Shown piece after piece: positions 1-5,599 of a stretch of 8,145 bases of DNA. A program made the translations under genes and the position numbers. This DNA comes from Methanothrix sp. (GTDB taxonomy: Archaea > Halobacteriota > Methanosarcinia > Methanotrichales > Methanotrichaceae): positions 1 through 8,145 of the forward strand of contig JAQTXY010000066.1 of NCBI GenBank assembly GCA_028688535.1. Reading direction: 5' to 3'. Position 1 is the first letter of the stretch; every line of letters begins with the position of its first letter. The notes under the pieces are model-generated. The model saw nothing but the letters and a program-made list of their open reading frames with translations, made no database searches and was not told the origin of the DNA.

Positions 1-828
1 TGCGACATTTGCCCCCGTCGCTGTGGCGTGGATCGCCTTTCCAACGAGCAAGGCTTCTGCCACTCTGGGCGGCGGGCCAGCGTGGCCGGCTTTGCCCCGC
101 ACTTCGGCGAGGAGGCACCCCTCGTCGGTCAGAGCGGCTCAGGTACCATATTCTTTTCCGGCTGCAACCTCTCCTGCGTCTTTTGCCAAAACTACGACAT
201 CAGCCAGCAGGACGCTGGCCAGGAGGTCTCGGCGGCGACATTGGCGGGCATGATGCTCTCTTTGGAGCAGCAGGGCTGCCATAACATCAATTTCGTCACG
301 CCCACGCACGTCGTCCCGCAGATTCTGGAAGCCTTGGTCTTGGCCAGAGAAGAAGGCCTGAGCATCCCTCTGGTCTACAATAGCGGCGGCTACGACTGCG
401 TGGAAACGCTGCGCCTGCTGGAAGGCATATTCGACATCTACATGCCTGATGCCAAGTACGGCTCAGACGAGCCGGCCCTCCTGTACTCCAGCGCGCCGGG
501 CTACACCGGCATCATGAAAGAGGCCATCCAGGAGATGCACCGTCAGGTTGGAGACCTGGCAACAGATGAGGACGCCGTCGCCCGTCATGGTCTGCTCGTG
601 CGCCATTTGGTCCTGCCCGGGGACGCGGCCAGAACTGATGAAGTGGTCCGCTTCCTCTCCCAAGAGATCTCTCCAAAGACCTACCTTAATGTCATGGATC
701 AGTACCGGCCCGAGTACCATGCCTGCCGATTTCCAGAGCTGTGCCGGCCGCTTCGCCTGCAAGAGTACGCTCATGCTCTGCGCCTGGCCGCACAGACTGG
801 ACTGACCCGTGGATTGGCAATACTTTAA
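1..828 (+). CDS. PflX-like radical SAM protein (COG1313), 5' end missing
   Basis: This is the 3' part of a radical SAM iron-sulfur protein; the frame is open from base 1, so the true start lies before the window. Numbering residues from base 1, the first visible stretch is CDICPRRCGVDR, with Cys 1, 4 and 8 plus Cys 20 in GFC, the N-terminal cysteine block of the PflX family. The radical SAM Cx3Cx2C motif follows at Cys 55, 59 and 62 (CNLSCVFCQN), which would hold the 4Fe-4S cluster that cleaves S-adenosylmethionine. Other family blocks are HNINFVTPTHVVPQ, YNSGGYD, DIYMPDAKYG, HRQVGDL and RHLVLPG. The family is described as homologous to pyruvate formate-lyase activating enzymes, but its substrate is unknown. 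A GTG at base 28 could be mistaken for a start, but it falls inside the cysteine block and would remove three cysteines. The protein should be cytoplasmic. The archease gene follows after 27 bases, suggesting co-transcription. An AmmeMemoRadiSam-type (AmrS) enzyme is the nearest alternative but fits the CPRRCGVDR block less well. Confidence 0.92.
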   Translation, partial: CDICPRRCGVDRLSNEQGFCHSGRRASVAGFAPHFGEEAPLVGQSGSGTIFFSGCNLSCVFCQNYDISQQDAGQEVSAATLAGMMLSLEQQGCHNINFVTPTHVVPQILEALVLAREEGLSIPLVYNSGGYDCVETLRLLEGIFDIYMPDAKYGSDEPALLYSSAPGYTGIMKEAIQEMHRQVGDLATDEDAVARHGLLVRHLVLPGDAARTDEVVRFLSQEISPKTYLNVMDQYRPEYHACRFPELCRPLRLQEYAHALRLAAQTGLTRGLAIL

Positions 829-855
829 TGCCTGGCGCTACCATAATGAAAGCAG

Positions 856-1281
856 ATGATTCCTTTTGAGTACCTGGAGCATACCGCAGACATAAAGTTT
901 CGAGCCTACGGAAAGACACCGGAGGAGATGCTCAGCAACGCCGCTGCTGCCCTCTTCAAATCCATGGTGCAGCCGGAGACAATCGCCATCAAAGAGACCT
1001 GGAAGGTGGAGCTGAAGGCCTTTGATCTGGAGGATCTAGCCTACCAATGGCTCTCTGAGATTGTATTCCTCTTTGAGACGGAGTCGGCGGTCTTCGCCGC
1101 TTTTGCCGTAAAACTGGAGCAAGATGCTACACAATCCTGGAAGCTTCAGGCAGAGATTGGCGGGGAGAGAATTGACCTTAAGAGACATGCCTTCGGAAAT
1201 GAGGTCAAGGCCATCACCCGGCACAAGTTCGGCATCAAGAAGAATGAAGTGTGGTGCATTCAGGTTATTTTGGACGTGTGA
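856..1281 (+). CDS. Archease, RtcB-activating protein
   Basis: This encodes a 141-residue archease, the usual length of the family. Archease helps RtcB to load guanylate and turn over many times, and widens its nucleotide use; this is known from other organisms. The sequence shows the N-terminal block YLEHTADIKFRAYG (residues 6-19), with His9 and Asp12 of the HTAD motif, the central EDLAYQWLSEI (59-69), then LKRH (108-111), VKAIT (117-121) and a C-terminal QVILDV whose Asp140 matches the conserved acidic end. ATG at 856 is the first possible start because an in-frame TGA lies at 847-849. I see no strong Shine-Dalgarno sequence before it, so translation may depend on coupling to the upstream radical SAM gene. 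Its stop is only 2 bases from the rtcB ATG, a pairing seen in many archaea and bacteria. It shows no truncation or odd residues. Confidence 0.96.
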   Translation: MIPFEYLEHTADIKFRAYGKTPEEMLSNAAAALFKSMVQPETIAIKETWKVELKAFDLEDLAYQWLSEIVFLFETESAVFAAFAVKLEQDATQSWKLQAEIGGERIDLKRHAFGNEVKAITRHKFGIKKNEVWCIQVILDV

Positions 1282-1283
1282 TT

Positions 1284-2711
1284 ATGGTAGAAATCAGCAA
1301 GATCAACGATAACATTTACGAGGTGCCCATCGGCTACCGGCCGGGCATGCGCGTGCCGGGACGAATTTTTGTCTCCGCGGTGCTGCGGGAGATGGTGGAG
1401 CCGGGAACAGTAGATCAGGTGGCCAACGTTGCCAGCCTGCCCGGCATTGTCAAGTATTCCATGGCCATGCCCGATGCCCACCTGGGCTACGGCTTTCCCA
1501 TCGGCGGAGTGGCTGCCTTTCGAGAGGAGGGCGGCATCATCAGCCCAGGTGGTGTGGGCTTTGACATCAACTGCGGCGTACGGCTGCTGCGCACCGATCT
1601 GCAGGCCGAGGCCGTGCAACCGCGCATCAATACCCTCATAGATGCTCTTTTCGAGGCCATACCCTCCGGCCTGGGAGCCACGGGCCGGCTGCATGCCAGC
1701 GACCAGCAGCTCACTGAGGCCTTCATTAACGGCTCTGCATGGGCGGTGGAGGAGGGCTACGGTGTAGAGGCCGATCTATCCCATTGCGAAGAGAATGGAC
1801 ACATGCCGGGAGCACAGCCCTCCCAGGTGGGTGTGAAAGCTCGCAAGAGGGGCAGGCCCCAGTTGGGAACCCTGGGCAGCGGCAACCACTTCCTGGAGAT
1901 CCAGAAGGTAGAAGAGATCTATGATGAGGCCAAGGCAAAGCAGTTCGGCCTTTTCAAGGGCCAGATTACAGTTATGATCCACTGCGGCTCAAGGGGAGCC
2001 GGCCATCAGATCTGCACCGATCACCTGGAGGTCCTATCTAAAGCCGTGAAGAAGTACAACATCGACATTCCCGACAAGCAACTGGCCTGCGCCCCCCTGG
2101 GCTCGCCTGAGGCTGACAATTACTTCGGAGCCATGGTCTGCGCTGCTAACTACGCCTGGGCCAACCGGCATATCATCGCCCACTGGACGCGAGAGGTCTT
2201 CGAGAGATACTTCCCAGGCTCAAAGCTGGATCTGGTCTATGACGTGGCCCACAATGTGGCCAAGATTGAGGAGCATCAGGTGGACGGAAAACGCGAGCGG
2301 CTTTATGTGCATCGCAAAGGGGCCACGCGAGCCTTCGGCCCCAGCCGAAGCGAGGTGCCGGACACCTACCGCAATGTTGGCCAGCCCGTTCTCATCCCGG
2401 GCAGCATGGGAACCTCTTCCTACGTGCTCTGCGGGAGCGACCAGGCGCTGGACCTCACCTTCGGTTCCGCCTGCCACGGCGCTGGCCGGGTCATGAGCAG
2501 AAGCCAGGCCCTCAAGCTCTTCACCGGCCAGAATGTAAAGGCGGCACTGAACAGAGACGGCATCGTGGTCAAGGCCACATCCCCAGGCATGCTGGCCGAA
2601 GAGGCCCCCCAGGTCTACAAGCCCTCCGGAGATGTGGTGGACGTGGTGCATAACCTGGGCATAGCCACCAAGGTGGCCAGGCTGGTGCCCCTGGGAGTAT
2701 CAAAGGGATAA
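1284..2711 (+). CDS. rtcB: RNA-splicing ligase RtcB
   Basis: This is a 475-residue RtcB, the tRNA ligase that joins RNA 2',3'-cyclic phosphate (or 3'-phosphate) and 5'-OH ends using Mn2+ and GTP. In archaea it seals tRNA halves after the splicing endonuclease has cut out introns. All catalytic residues known from the Pyrococcus enzyme have counterparts: Asp94 and Cys97 in DINCGVR, Asn201, His202 and Glu205 in GSGNHFLEI, His233 in HCGSRGAGH, His323 in YDVAHN, His398 in CHGAGR (the residue that receives GMP) and the near-terminal Lys474. The chain is uninterrupted, so there is no intein. A longer form starting with GTG at 1251 is possible by frame, but would add 11 residues unlike the family and lie inside archease. 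ATG 1284 gives the standard start MVEI and sits 2 bases after the archease stop, with a weak GGACGTGTGAT upstream. trmJ follows after 5 bases. Confidence 0.97.
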   Translation: MVEISKINDNIYEVPIGYRPGMRVPGRIFVSAVLREMVEPGTVDQVANVASLPGIVKYSMAMPDAHLGYGFPIGGVAAFREEGGIISPGGVGFDINCGVRLLRTDLQAEAVQPRINTLIDALFEAIPSGLGATGRLHASDQQLTEAFINGSAWAVEEGYGVEADLSHCEENGHMPGAQPSQVGVKARKRGRPQLGTLGSGNHFLEIQKVEEIYDEAKAKQFGLFKGQITVMIHCGSRGAGHQICTDHLEVLSKAVKKYNIDIPDKQLACAPLGSPEADNYFGAMVCAANYAWANRHIIAHWTREVFERYFPGSKLDLVYDVAHNVAKIEEHQVDGKRERLYVHRKGATRAFGPSRSEVPDTYRNVGQPVLIPGSMGTSSYVLCGSDQALDLTFGSACHGAGRVMSRSQALKLFTGQNVKAALNRDGIVVKATSPGMLAEEAPQVYKPSGDVVDVVHNLGIATKVARLVPLGVSKG

Positions 2712-2716
2712 GACCG

Positions 2717-3490
2717 ATGAACCTGCGCGTCGTCCTGGTAGAGCCCCTTTACGAGGGCAATGTGGGCTCTGTAGCCAGAGCCATGAAGAATTTCGGCTTT
2801 CGTGAGCTGGTGCTGGTAAATCCCTGTAAGATCGAGGACTATGCATCAGCCATGGCTTCGCACGCCAGGGACGTACTGCAGATGGCCCGCTCCTTCGCCA
2901 GCCTGCCTGAGGCCCTGGCAGGAGCCGATCTGGTGGTGGGCACCACGGGAAAGAGGCTGGATGAGGCACAGCACCACCTGCGTCTGCACCTGCGTGTGCC
3001 CTGCTTCACCCCGGCAGAACTCGCAAAAAAGCTGGCAGGAAAAGAGGGAACCGTGGCCCTGCTCCTGGGCAGGGAGGACTGCGGCCTGAATAGCGAAGAG
3101 CTGGCTCTTTGCGACATGCTGGTCTCCATTCCGACGAGCAGCAGCTATCCGGTCATGAATCTATCTCACTGTGCAGCCGTGCTCTTCTACGAGCTGTCTC
3201 AAATCGAGGATGCAGACGACCGTAAGGTGGAGATGGCGAGCGGGGAGAGCCTGGCCCTGCTGCAAGAGAAGACCAGATCACTTCTCGCCGAGGTCAGCTA
3301 TCCCTTGCACAAAGTAGAGTTCACCCTGCTCATGCTGCGCCGCATTCTGGGCCGGGCGGAGCTGACCCAAAGAGAAGCGCGCACATTGCTCGGCTTGATA
3401 AAGAGAATTCGCTGGAAGATTGGCAAAGACGGTGATGAAAACCAAGCTTCTCTGGACGAAAATGAAATGCAGGAGGAATGCTCCTCCTAG
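2717..3490 (+). CDS. trmJ: tRNA 2'-O-methyltransferase TrmJ (SpoU/SPOUT family)
   Basis: This encodes a 257-residue SPOUT-class methyltransferase of the TrmJ type, which uses S-adenosylmethionine to methylate the 2'-OH of nucleotide 32 in the tRNA anticodon loop. An archaeal TrmJ that has been studied (Sulfolobus) acts on C32; whether this one also takes U32 cannot be read from sequence. Motif 1 is NVGSVARAMKNFGF (residues 15-28), with the conserved Asn15 and Arg21. Motif 2 is LLLGREDCGLNSEEL (115-129), and motif 3 is IPTSSSYPVMNLSH (138-151); motifs 2 and 3 build the trefoil knot that binds the cofactor. Residues after about 165 form a helical C-terminal region with a charged tail that looks poorly conserved. 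ATG at 2717 begins directly with the family's first strand (MNLRVVLVEP), 5 bases after rtcB, so the gene very likely belongs to the rtcB operon. Its stop shares a CTAG with the stop of the opposite gene. Another SpoU methyltransferase is the only real alternative. Confidence 0.92.
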   Translation: MNLRVVLVEPLYEGNVGSVARAMKNFGFRELVLVNPCKIEDYASAMASHARDVLQMARSFASLPEALAGADLVVGTTGKRLDEAQHHLRLHLRVPCFTPAELAKKLAGKEGTVALLLGREDCGLNSEELALCDMLVSIPTSSSYPVMNLSHCAAVLFYELSQIEDADDRKVEMASGESLALLQEKTRSLLAEVSYPLHKVEFTLLMLRRILGRAELTQREARTLLGLIKRIRWKIGKDGDENQASLDENEMQEECSS

Positions 3491-4272
3491 TCCTGCCTCT
3501 TTGCCCTCTTGAAGGCGTCCTCCACTGCATCGCGGATGATGTAGCCGCCTTTGTGCAGCACGGTGTCGCCCAGTTCCGTATCCCGCTCCATCGATCCCGT
3601 GCAGGGATAGGCATGATGCGCCTCGGAAATTCTCTCCCGTATGTCGGGCTGATCCGGCTCCAGGCCTAGCAGGCGCTTGGCCACAAACCAGGTTGAACCG
3701 CAGGGCGCGCTGCGCACTACATTGGCTGCCAGGATGTGATCCTTTCCCGCCCGGCTGCTCTGCACCGTCACATCGATAACCGGATCGCCAATGCCGGCCT
3801 CCGTCAAAAAGGCATAGATGTTCGGCTTGGCAGGATCAGGACGAAGGGCGCAGAAAGGCTTGGCAAAGGCCGCCTCCATGCCCAGCTCCGCTGCCTTCTC
3901 CTCCAGTTGCTTTCTCTGCCCTAAGGGAAGCTCGCGCGGAGACTCTGAGCCGCCCACAATGCCCTTCACCCCAGCCTCCTTGAGCTTGGGGAGAAGGCCG
4001 AAGAGAATGTCAGGATGAACATTAATGACCAGGGCGATGTCCGCGTTCGGGATATTCTGGGGCAGGAGCGGCTCCACATCATCGATGAAGTCGCCTAAGG
4101 ATGCCGGATCGGGCATCTCCACCAGGGATACGATGTTTTGGGCATAGCCAGGCCGAACATTGCGGCACTGGGTGCAGGCATCGGCACAGGAGATGCAGAA
4201 GCCCGAATAGTTGATGAGGTTGCCCACCACCCTCTCGCCAAATTCGCCATTGTAGAATACTAACAGTTTCAA
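3487..4272 (-). CDS. DUF166 / COG1810 family protein, cysteine-rich
   Basis: This encodes 261 residues of the DUF166 family (COG1810), mostly archaeal and of unproven function; some databases call it thymidylate-synthase-like, which I would not rely on. The N-terminus MKLLVFYNGEFGERV resembles a Rossmann-type first strand and loop. A cysteine cluster follows at Cys26, 29, 33 and 36 (CISCADACTQC), spaced CxxCxxxCxxC as in iron-sulfur or zinc sites. Further cysteines lie in KPFCAL (141), APCGSTW (191) and YPCTGSM (224), inside well-conserved-looking blocks. There is no signal peptide or membrane helix, so it should be cytoplasmic. The start is TTG: an in-frame TGA lies only five codons before it, no ATG or GTG in frame lies between, and GGGGTGAT sits 6 bases upstream. 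The gene has its own 191-base upstream region and so is probably transcribed apart from the beta-helix gene. It converges with trmJ and overlaps it by 4 bases. Confidence 0.88.
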   Translation of the reverse strand: MKLLVFYNGEFGERVVGNLINYSGFCISCADACTQCRNVRPGYAQNIVSLVEMPDPASLGDFIDDVEPLLPQNIPNADIALVINVHPDILFGLLPKLKEAGVKGIVGGSESPRELPLGQRKQLEEKAAELGMEAAFAKPFCALRPDPAKPNIYAFLTEAGIGDPVIDVTVQSSRAGKDHILAANVVRSAPCGSTWFVAKRLLGLEPDQPDIRERISEAHHAYPCTGSMERDTELGDTVLHKGGYIIRDAVEDAFKRAKRQD

Positions 4273-4278
4273 GCTTTC

Positions 4279-4286
4279 ATCACCCC
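4279..4286 (-). promoter_or_regulatory. Shine-Dalgarno site that fixes the TTG start of the DUF166 gene
   Basis: On the minus strand this reads GGGGTGAT, a near-perfect match to the archaeal anti-Shine-Dalgarno sequence (core GGTGAT at 4279-4284). Six bases separate it from TTG at 4270-4272. It overlaps an ATG that is out of frame and meets TGA after two codons, so that ATG cannot be the start. Confidence 0.75.
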
Positions 4287-4310
4287 ATCAATAATAGCAT
4301 CATTTTATTC

Positions 4311-4317
4311 TTTTATA
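4311..4317 (-). promoter_or_regulatory. Putative TATA box of the DUF166 gene
   Basis: The minus strand reads TATAAAA here. A start of transcription about 25 bases downstream would leave a leader of roughly 15-20 bases carrying the GGGGTGAT site, which is normal for archaea. The bases before it (TTGGCTGC on the minus strand) are not a good purine-rich BRE, so the call is tentative. Read on the plus strand the same bases are TTTTATA, which could face the other way. Confidence 0.35.
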
Positions 4318-4422
4318 GCAGCCAACTTAGCTGCTTATGTTATCTGGATATCAAGGTATTTAGACCTGAGCGTTTCTGCAAAGATACCATTGCAGACTAG
4401 CGGCTGGCAAATAGCGCGCCAG
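4317..4422. repeat. Three small inverted repeats in the intergenic region
   Basis: The 191 bases between the two minus-strand genes (4273-4463) hold no gene I can support. They do hold three short perfect inverted repeats in a row: AGCAGC (4317-4322) with GCTGCT (4330-4335), loop 7; CTGCAA (4376-4381) with TTGCAG (4390-4395), loop 8; and CTGGC (4404-4408) with GCCAG (4418-4422), loop 9. A T6 run follows at 4431-4436 on the plus strand. They could be operator sites, leader structures or parts of a small RNA; stems of 5-6 base pairs also occur by chance. Confidence 0.4.
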
Positions 4423-4430
4423 TAACAAAC

Positions 4431-4443
4431 TTTTTTAAAAAAA
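4431..4443 (-). terminator. Poly-T terminator after the beta-helix membrane gene
   Basis: The sequence is T6 followed by A7 on the plus strand. Read on the minus strand it gives a run of seven T (4443 to 4437), starting 20 bases after the TGA at 4464-4466. Archaeal RNA polymerase stops at such T-runs without needing a hairpin. Because the tract is T6A7, it could also stop transcripts coming from the left on the plus strand, although no protein-coding gene there needs it. Confidence 0.55.
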
Positions 4444-4463
4444 GAGATTGAAGATGAAGTATT

Positions 4464-5471
4464 TCAGGCCGCCAATGCCGGGCCGGCAGCGGTTAGGCGG
4501 CGCGCTGCATAGAGTATGGCCGCAAAGCCCAGGCTCATAGAGATCAATGAGACCAGACCTCCCACAAGGGGCAGCAAAGAGAGCACATTGATGATGACAA
4601 ATCCGATTATAAAGTAGACCAGATCACCTTGCTTGATCTTGGCCCTCTCTCCGATCCATTTGCCCAGACTGAAGGAGACAAAGGTTCCGCTCAGCATAAG
4701 AGCAGCGAATATGAGCAAAGCTGATATCACGGCTATGGGCAGGCCCACTACCGTAGCCGCCACCAGCAGTAAGGCAATAAATGAGGCGATGATCATAACA
4801 AAACCAAGCAATGTCTTGAGAAGAGATGAACTTCTCACCTCATCATCCACTGCCTGGAATATGCCGGGCAAAGACTTAACCAGGATCAGCCCCAAGATGA
4901 AGTAGCCCAGCATGGCCAGCAAGCTGAAGATGCTAAAGCCCGTATCATAATCCTCTCTCTTGGGAGACGAATCTTCTGCCTTGTAGAATTTTACCAATCC
5001 AGCCGAGCCGGTATTATTGAATTGGCTGGCACTTACCGTGATGGTGCCGTTGACCCGTCCGGCATTAACCACCTGGCCGCCGCCGATGAGAGCATCTCTT
5101 CCTACCATCTTGCCGGGAAGGATATTCACCTGACCGGCTGCGGCGATCAGATTGGTGCCAATGTCTCCGCCCAGGTTAACATTTCCACCGGCGGCTACAA
5201 CTTTCCCCCCTACATCAGCATTAACATAGACCTGCCCGCCGGCAGCGATGACATCCCCCTTCACCGGGGCATTGATGTTCACGCTGCCGCCTGCAACTAT
5301 TGCCGAATCTACCGGGGCATTGATGCTCACCATATTGCCTGCAGCGATAATATCGTCGGCAATCGCCGAGTCTATGGAGACTGTATCTCCGGAAAACGCC
5401 TGCAATGCCTGCCCTGCTGAGCAGAGCATAACAAGAGTCATCAAAACGAGAATTGCTTTAATAAACCTCAT
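4464..5471 (-). CDS. Exported bactofilin-like beta-helix repeat protein with C-terminal membrane block
   Basis: This encodes 335 residues in three parts. Residues 1-25 are a signal peptide (MRFIK, then a hydrophobic stretch to about ALQA). Residues about 31-150 hold six turns of a repeat of 16-19 residues, each a variant of IAAGGxVxINAPV followed by a small or acidic residue, ending at TITVSASQFNN; this predicts a right-handed beta-helix like bactofilins (polymer-forming proteins). A polar linker with KREDYD (171-176) leads to hydrophobic segments at about 179-200, 219-243, 246-268, 284-303 and 304-323, broken by a charged loop GERAKIKQG (274-282). The helix part would lie outside the membrane. 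Function is unknown: polymer scaffold, envelope or stress role are guesses. I chose ATG at 5471 because GGTGA lies 5 bases before it; a GTG at 5480 would place that site inside the coding region. It is not a lipoprotein by the usual lipobox rule. No nearby gene hints at its job. Confidence 0.87.
   Translation of the reverse strand: MRFIKAILVLMTLVMLCSAGQALQAFSGDTVSIDSAIADDIIAAGNMVSINAPVDSAIVAGGSVNINAPVKGDVIAAGGQVYVNADVGGKVVAAGGNVNLGGDIGTNLIAAAGQVNILPGKMVGRDALIGGGQVVNAGRVNGTITVSASQFNNTGSAGLVKFYKAEDSSPKREDYDTGFSIFSLLAMLGYFILGLILVKSLPGIFQAVDDEVRSSSLLKTLLGFVMIIASFIALLLVAATVVGLPIAVISALLIFAALMLSGTFVSFSLGKWIGERAKIKQGDLVYFIIGFVIINVLSLLPLVGGLVSLISMSLGFAAILYAARRLTAAGPALAA
5263..5325 (-). repeat. Exact 15-base direct repeat with 48-base period inside the beta-helix gene
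   Basis: ACCGGGGCATTGATG occurs identically at 5263-5277 and 5311-5325 (plus-strand reading). The period of 48 bases is 16 codons, one turn of the protein repeat, and both copies encode the same segment around INAPV. Conservation at the DNA level suggests duplication of a helix turn that is younger than the others. Confidence 0.7.
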
Positions 5472-5476
5472 CCCAT

Positions 5477-5481
5477 TCACC
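5477..5481 (-). promoter_or_regulatory. Shine-Dalgarno site that decides the start of the beta-helix gene
   Basis: GGTGA on the minus strand lies 5 bases before ATG at 5469-5471. It also contains the GTG at 5478-5480 that gives a 3-residue-longer reading frame. Since the site overlaps that GTG, the ATG is preferred. Confidence 0.65.
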
Positions 5482-5494
5482 GCAATAATATTGC
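5482..5494. promoter_or_regulatory. 13-base palindrome in the divergent promoter region, possible operator
   Basis: GCAATAATATTGC is a perfect palindrome of two 6-base arms around one central base. It lies directly before the Shine-Dalgarno site of the beta-helix gene and between it and the TATA-like box, about where transcription would begin. That position would suit a repressor site, but no second copy is seen and no regulator is encoded in the window. Confidence 0.3.
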
Positions 5495-5503
5495 TTCTTC
5501 TCC

Positions 5504-5512
5504 AATAAATAA
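5504..5512 (-). promoter_or_regulatory. Putative TATA box of the beta-helix gene
   Basis: The minus strand reads TTATTTATT, an AT-rich block 33-41 bases before the ATG. A start about 25 bases downstream would fall near 5482 and give a very short leader that still holds GGTGA. The match to the methanogen consensus is only partial. Confidence 0.3.
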
Positions 5513-5536
5513 CCCATGTATGCGGTCTATTGCATT

Positions 5537-5554
5537 GAGAAAAGATTTATCATA
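5537..5554 (+). promoter_or_regulatory. Putative BRE and TATA box of the HAD-U32 operon
   Basis: A purine-rich GAGAAAAGA (5537-5545) is followed by TTTATCATA (5546-5554), in the order expected for an archaeal BRE plus TATA element. Transcription would begin near 5575-5580, giving a leader of about 20-25 bases that carries the GGGAG (5586-5590) before the TTG start at 5600. Confidence 0.4.
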
Positions 5555-5599
5555 TTGTGAGCGAAAAGGCTTGAAGAGCAATTTTGGGAGAGGCATGGT

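Noticed and set aside
28..828. GTG at base 28 as the start of the radical SAM gene
   Set aside because: The frame is open to base 1 and the bases before it encode the family's conserved CDICPRRCG block, so the gene is cut by the window edge instead.
1251..1283. Upstream GTG start for rtcB
   Set aside because: It would add 11 residues foreign to the family and lie within archease; ATG 1284 gives residue numbering that matches the known RtcB active site closely.
2220..2651. Long minus-strand open frame opposite rtcB (143 codons)
   Set aside because: It lies wholly inside a strongly conserved gene, is rich in His, Gly and Ala as expected for an antisense frame of GC-rich coding DNA, and resembles no family I know.
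1284..2711. Possible intein in RtcB, as found in some archaea
   Set aside because: The protein is 475 residues with all motifs at normal spacing and no insertion.
4273..4463. tRNA or other classical RNA gene in the intergenic region
   Set aside because: The inverted repeats do not combine into a cloverleaf, and there is no T-arm consensus or paired acceptor stem.
5400..5471. Lipoprotein signal (Cys17) in the beta-helix protein
   Set aside because: The residues before the cysteine (VML) do not fit the lipobox, which needs a small residue directly before Cys.
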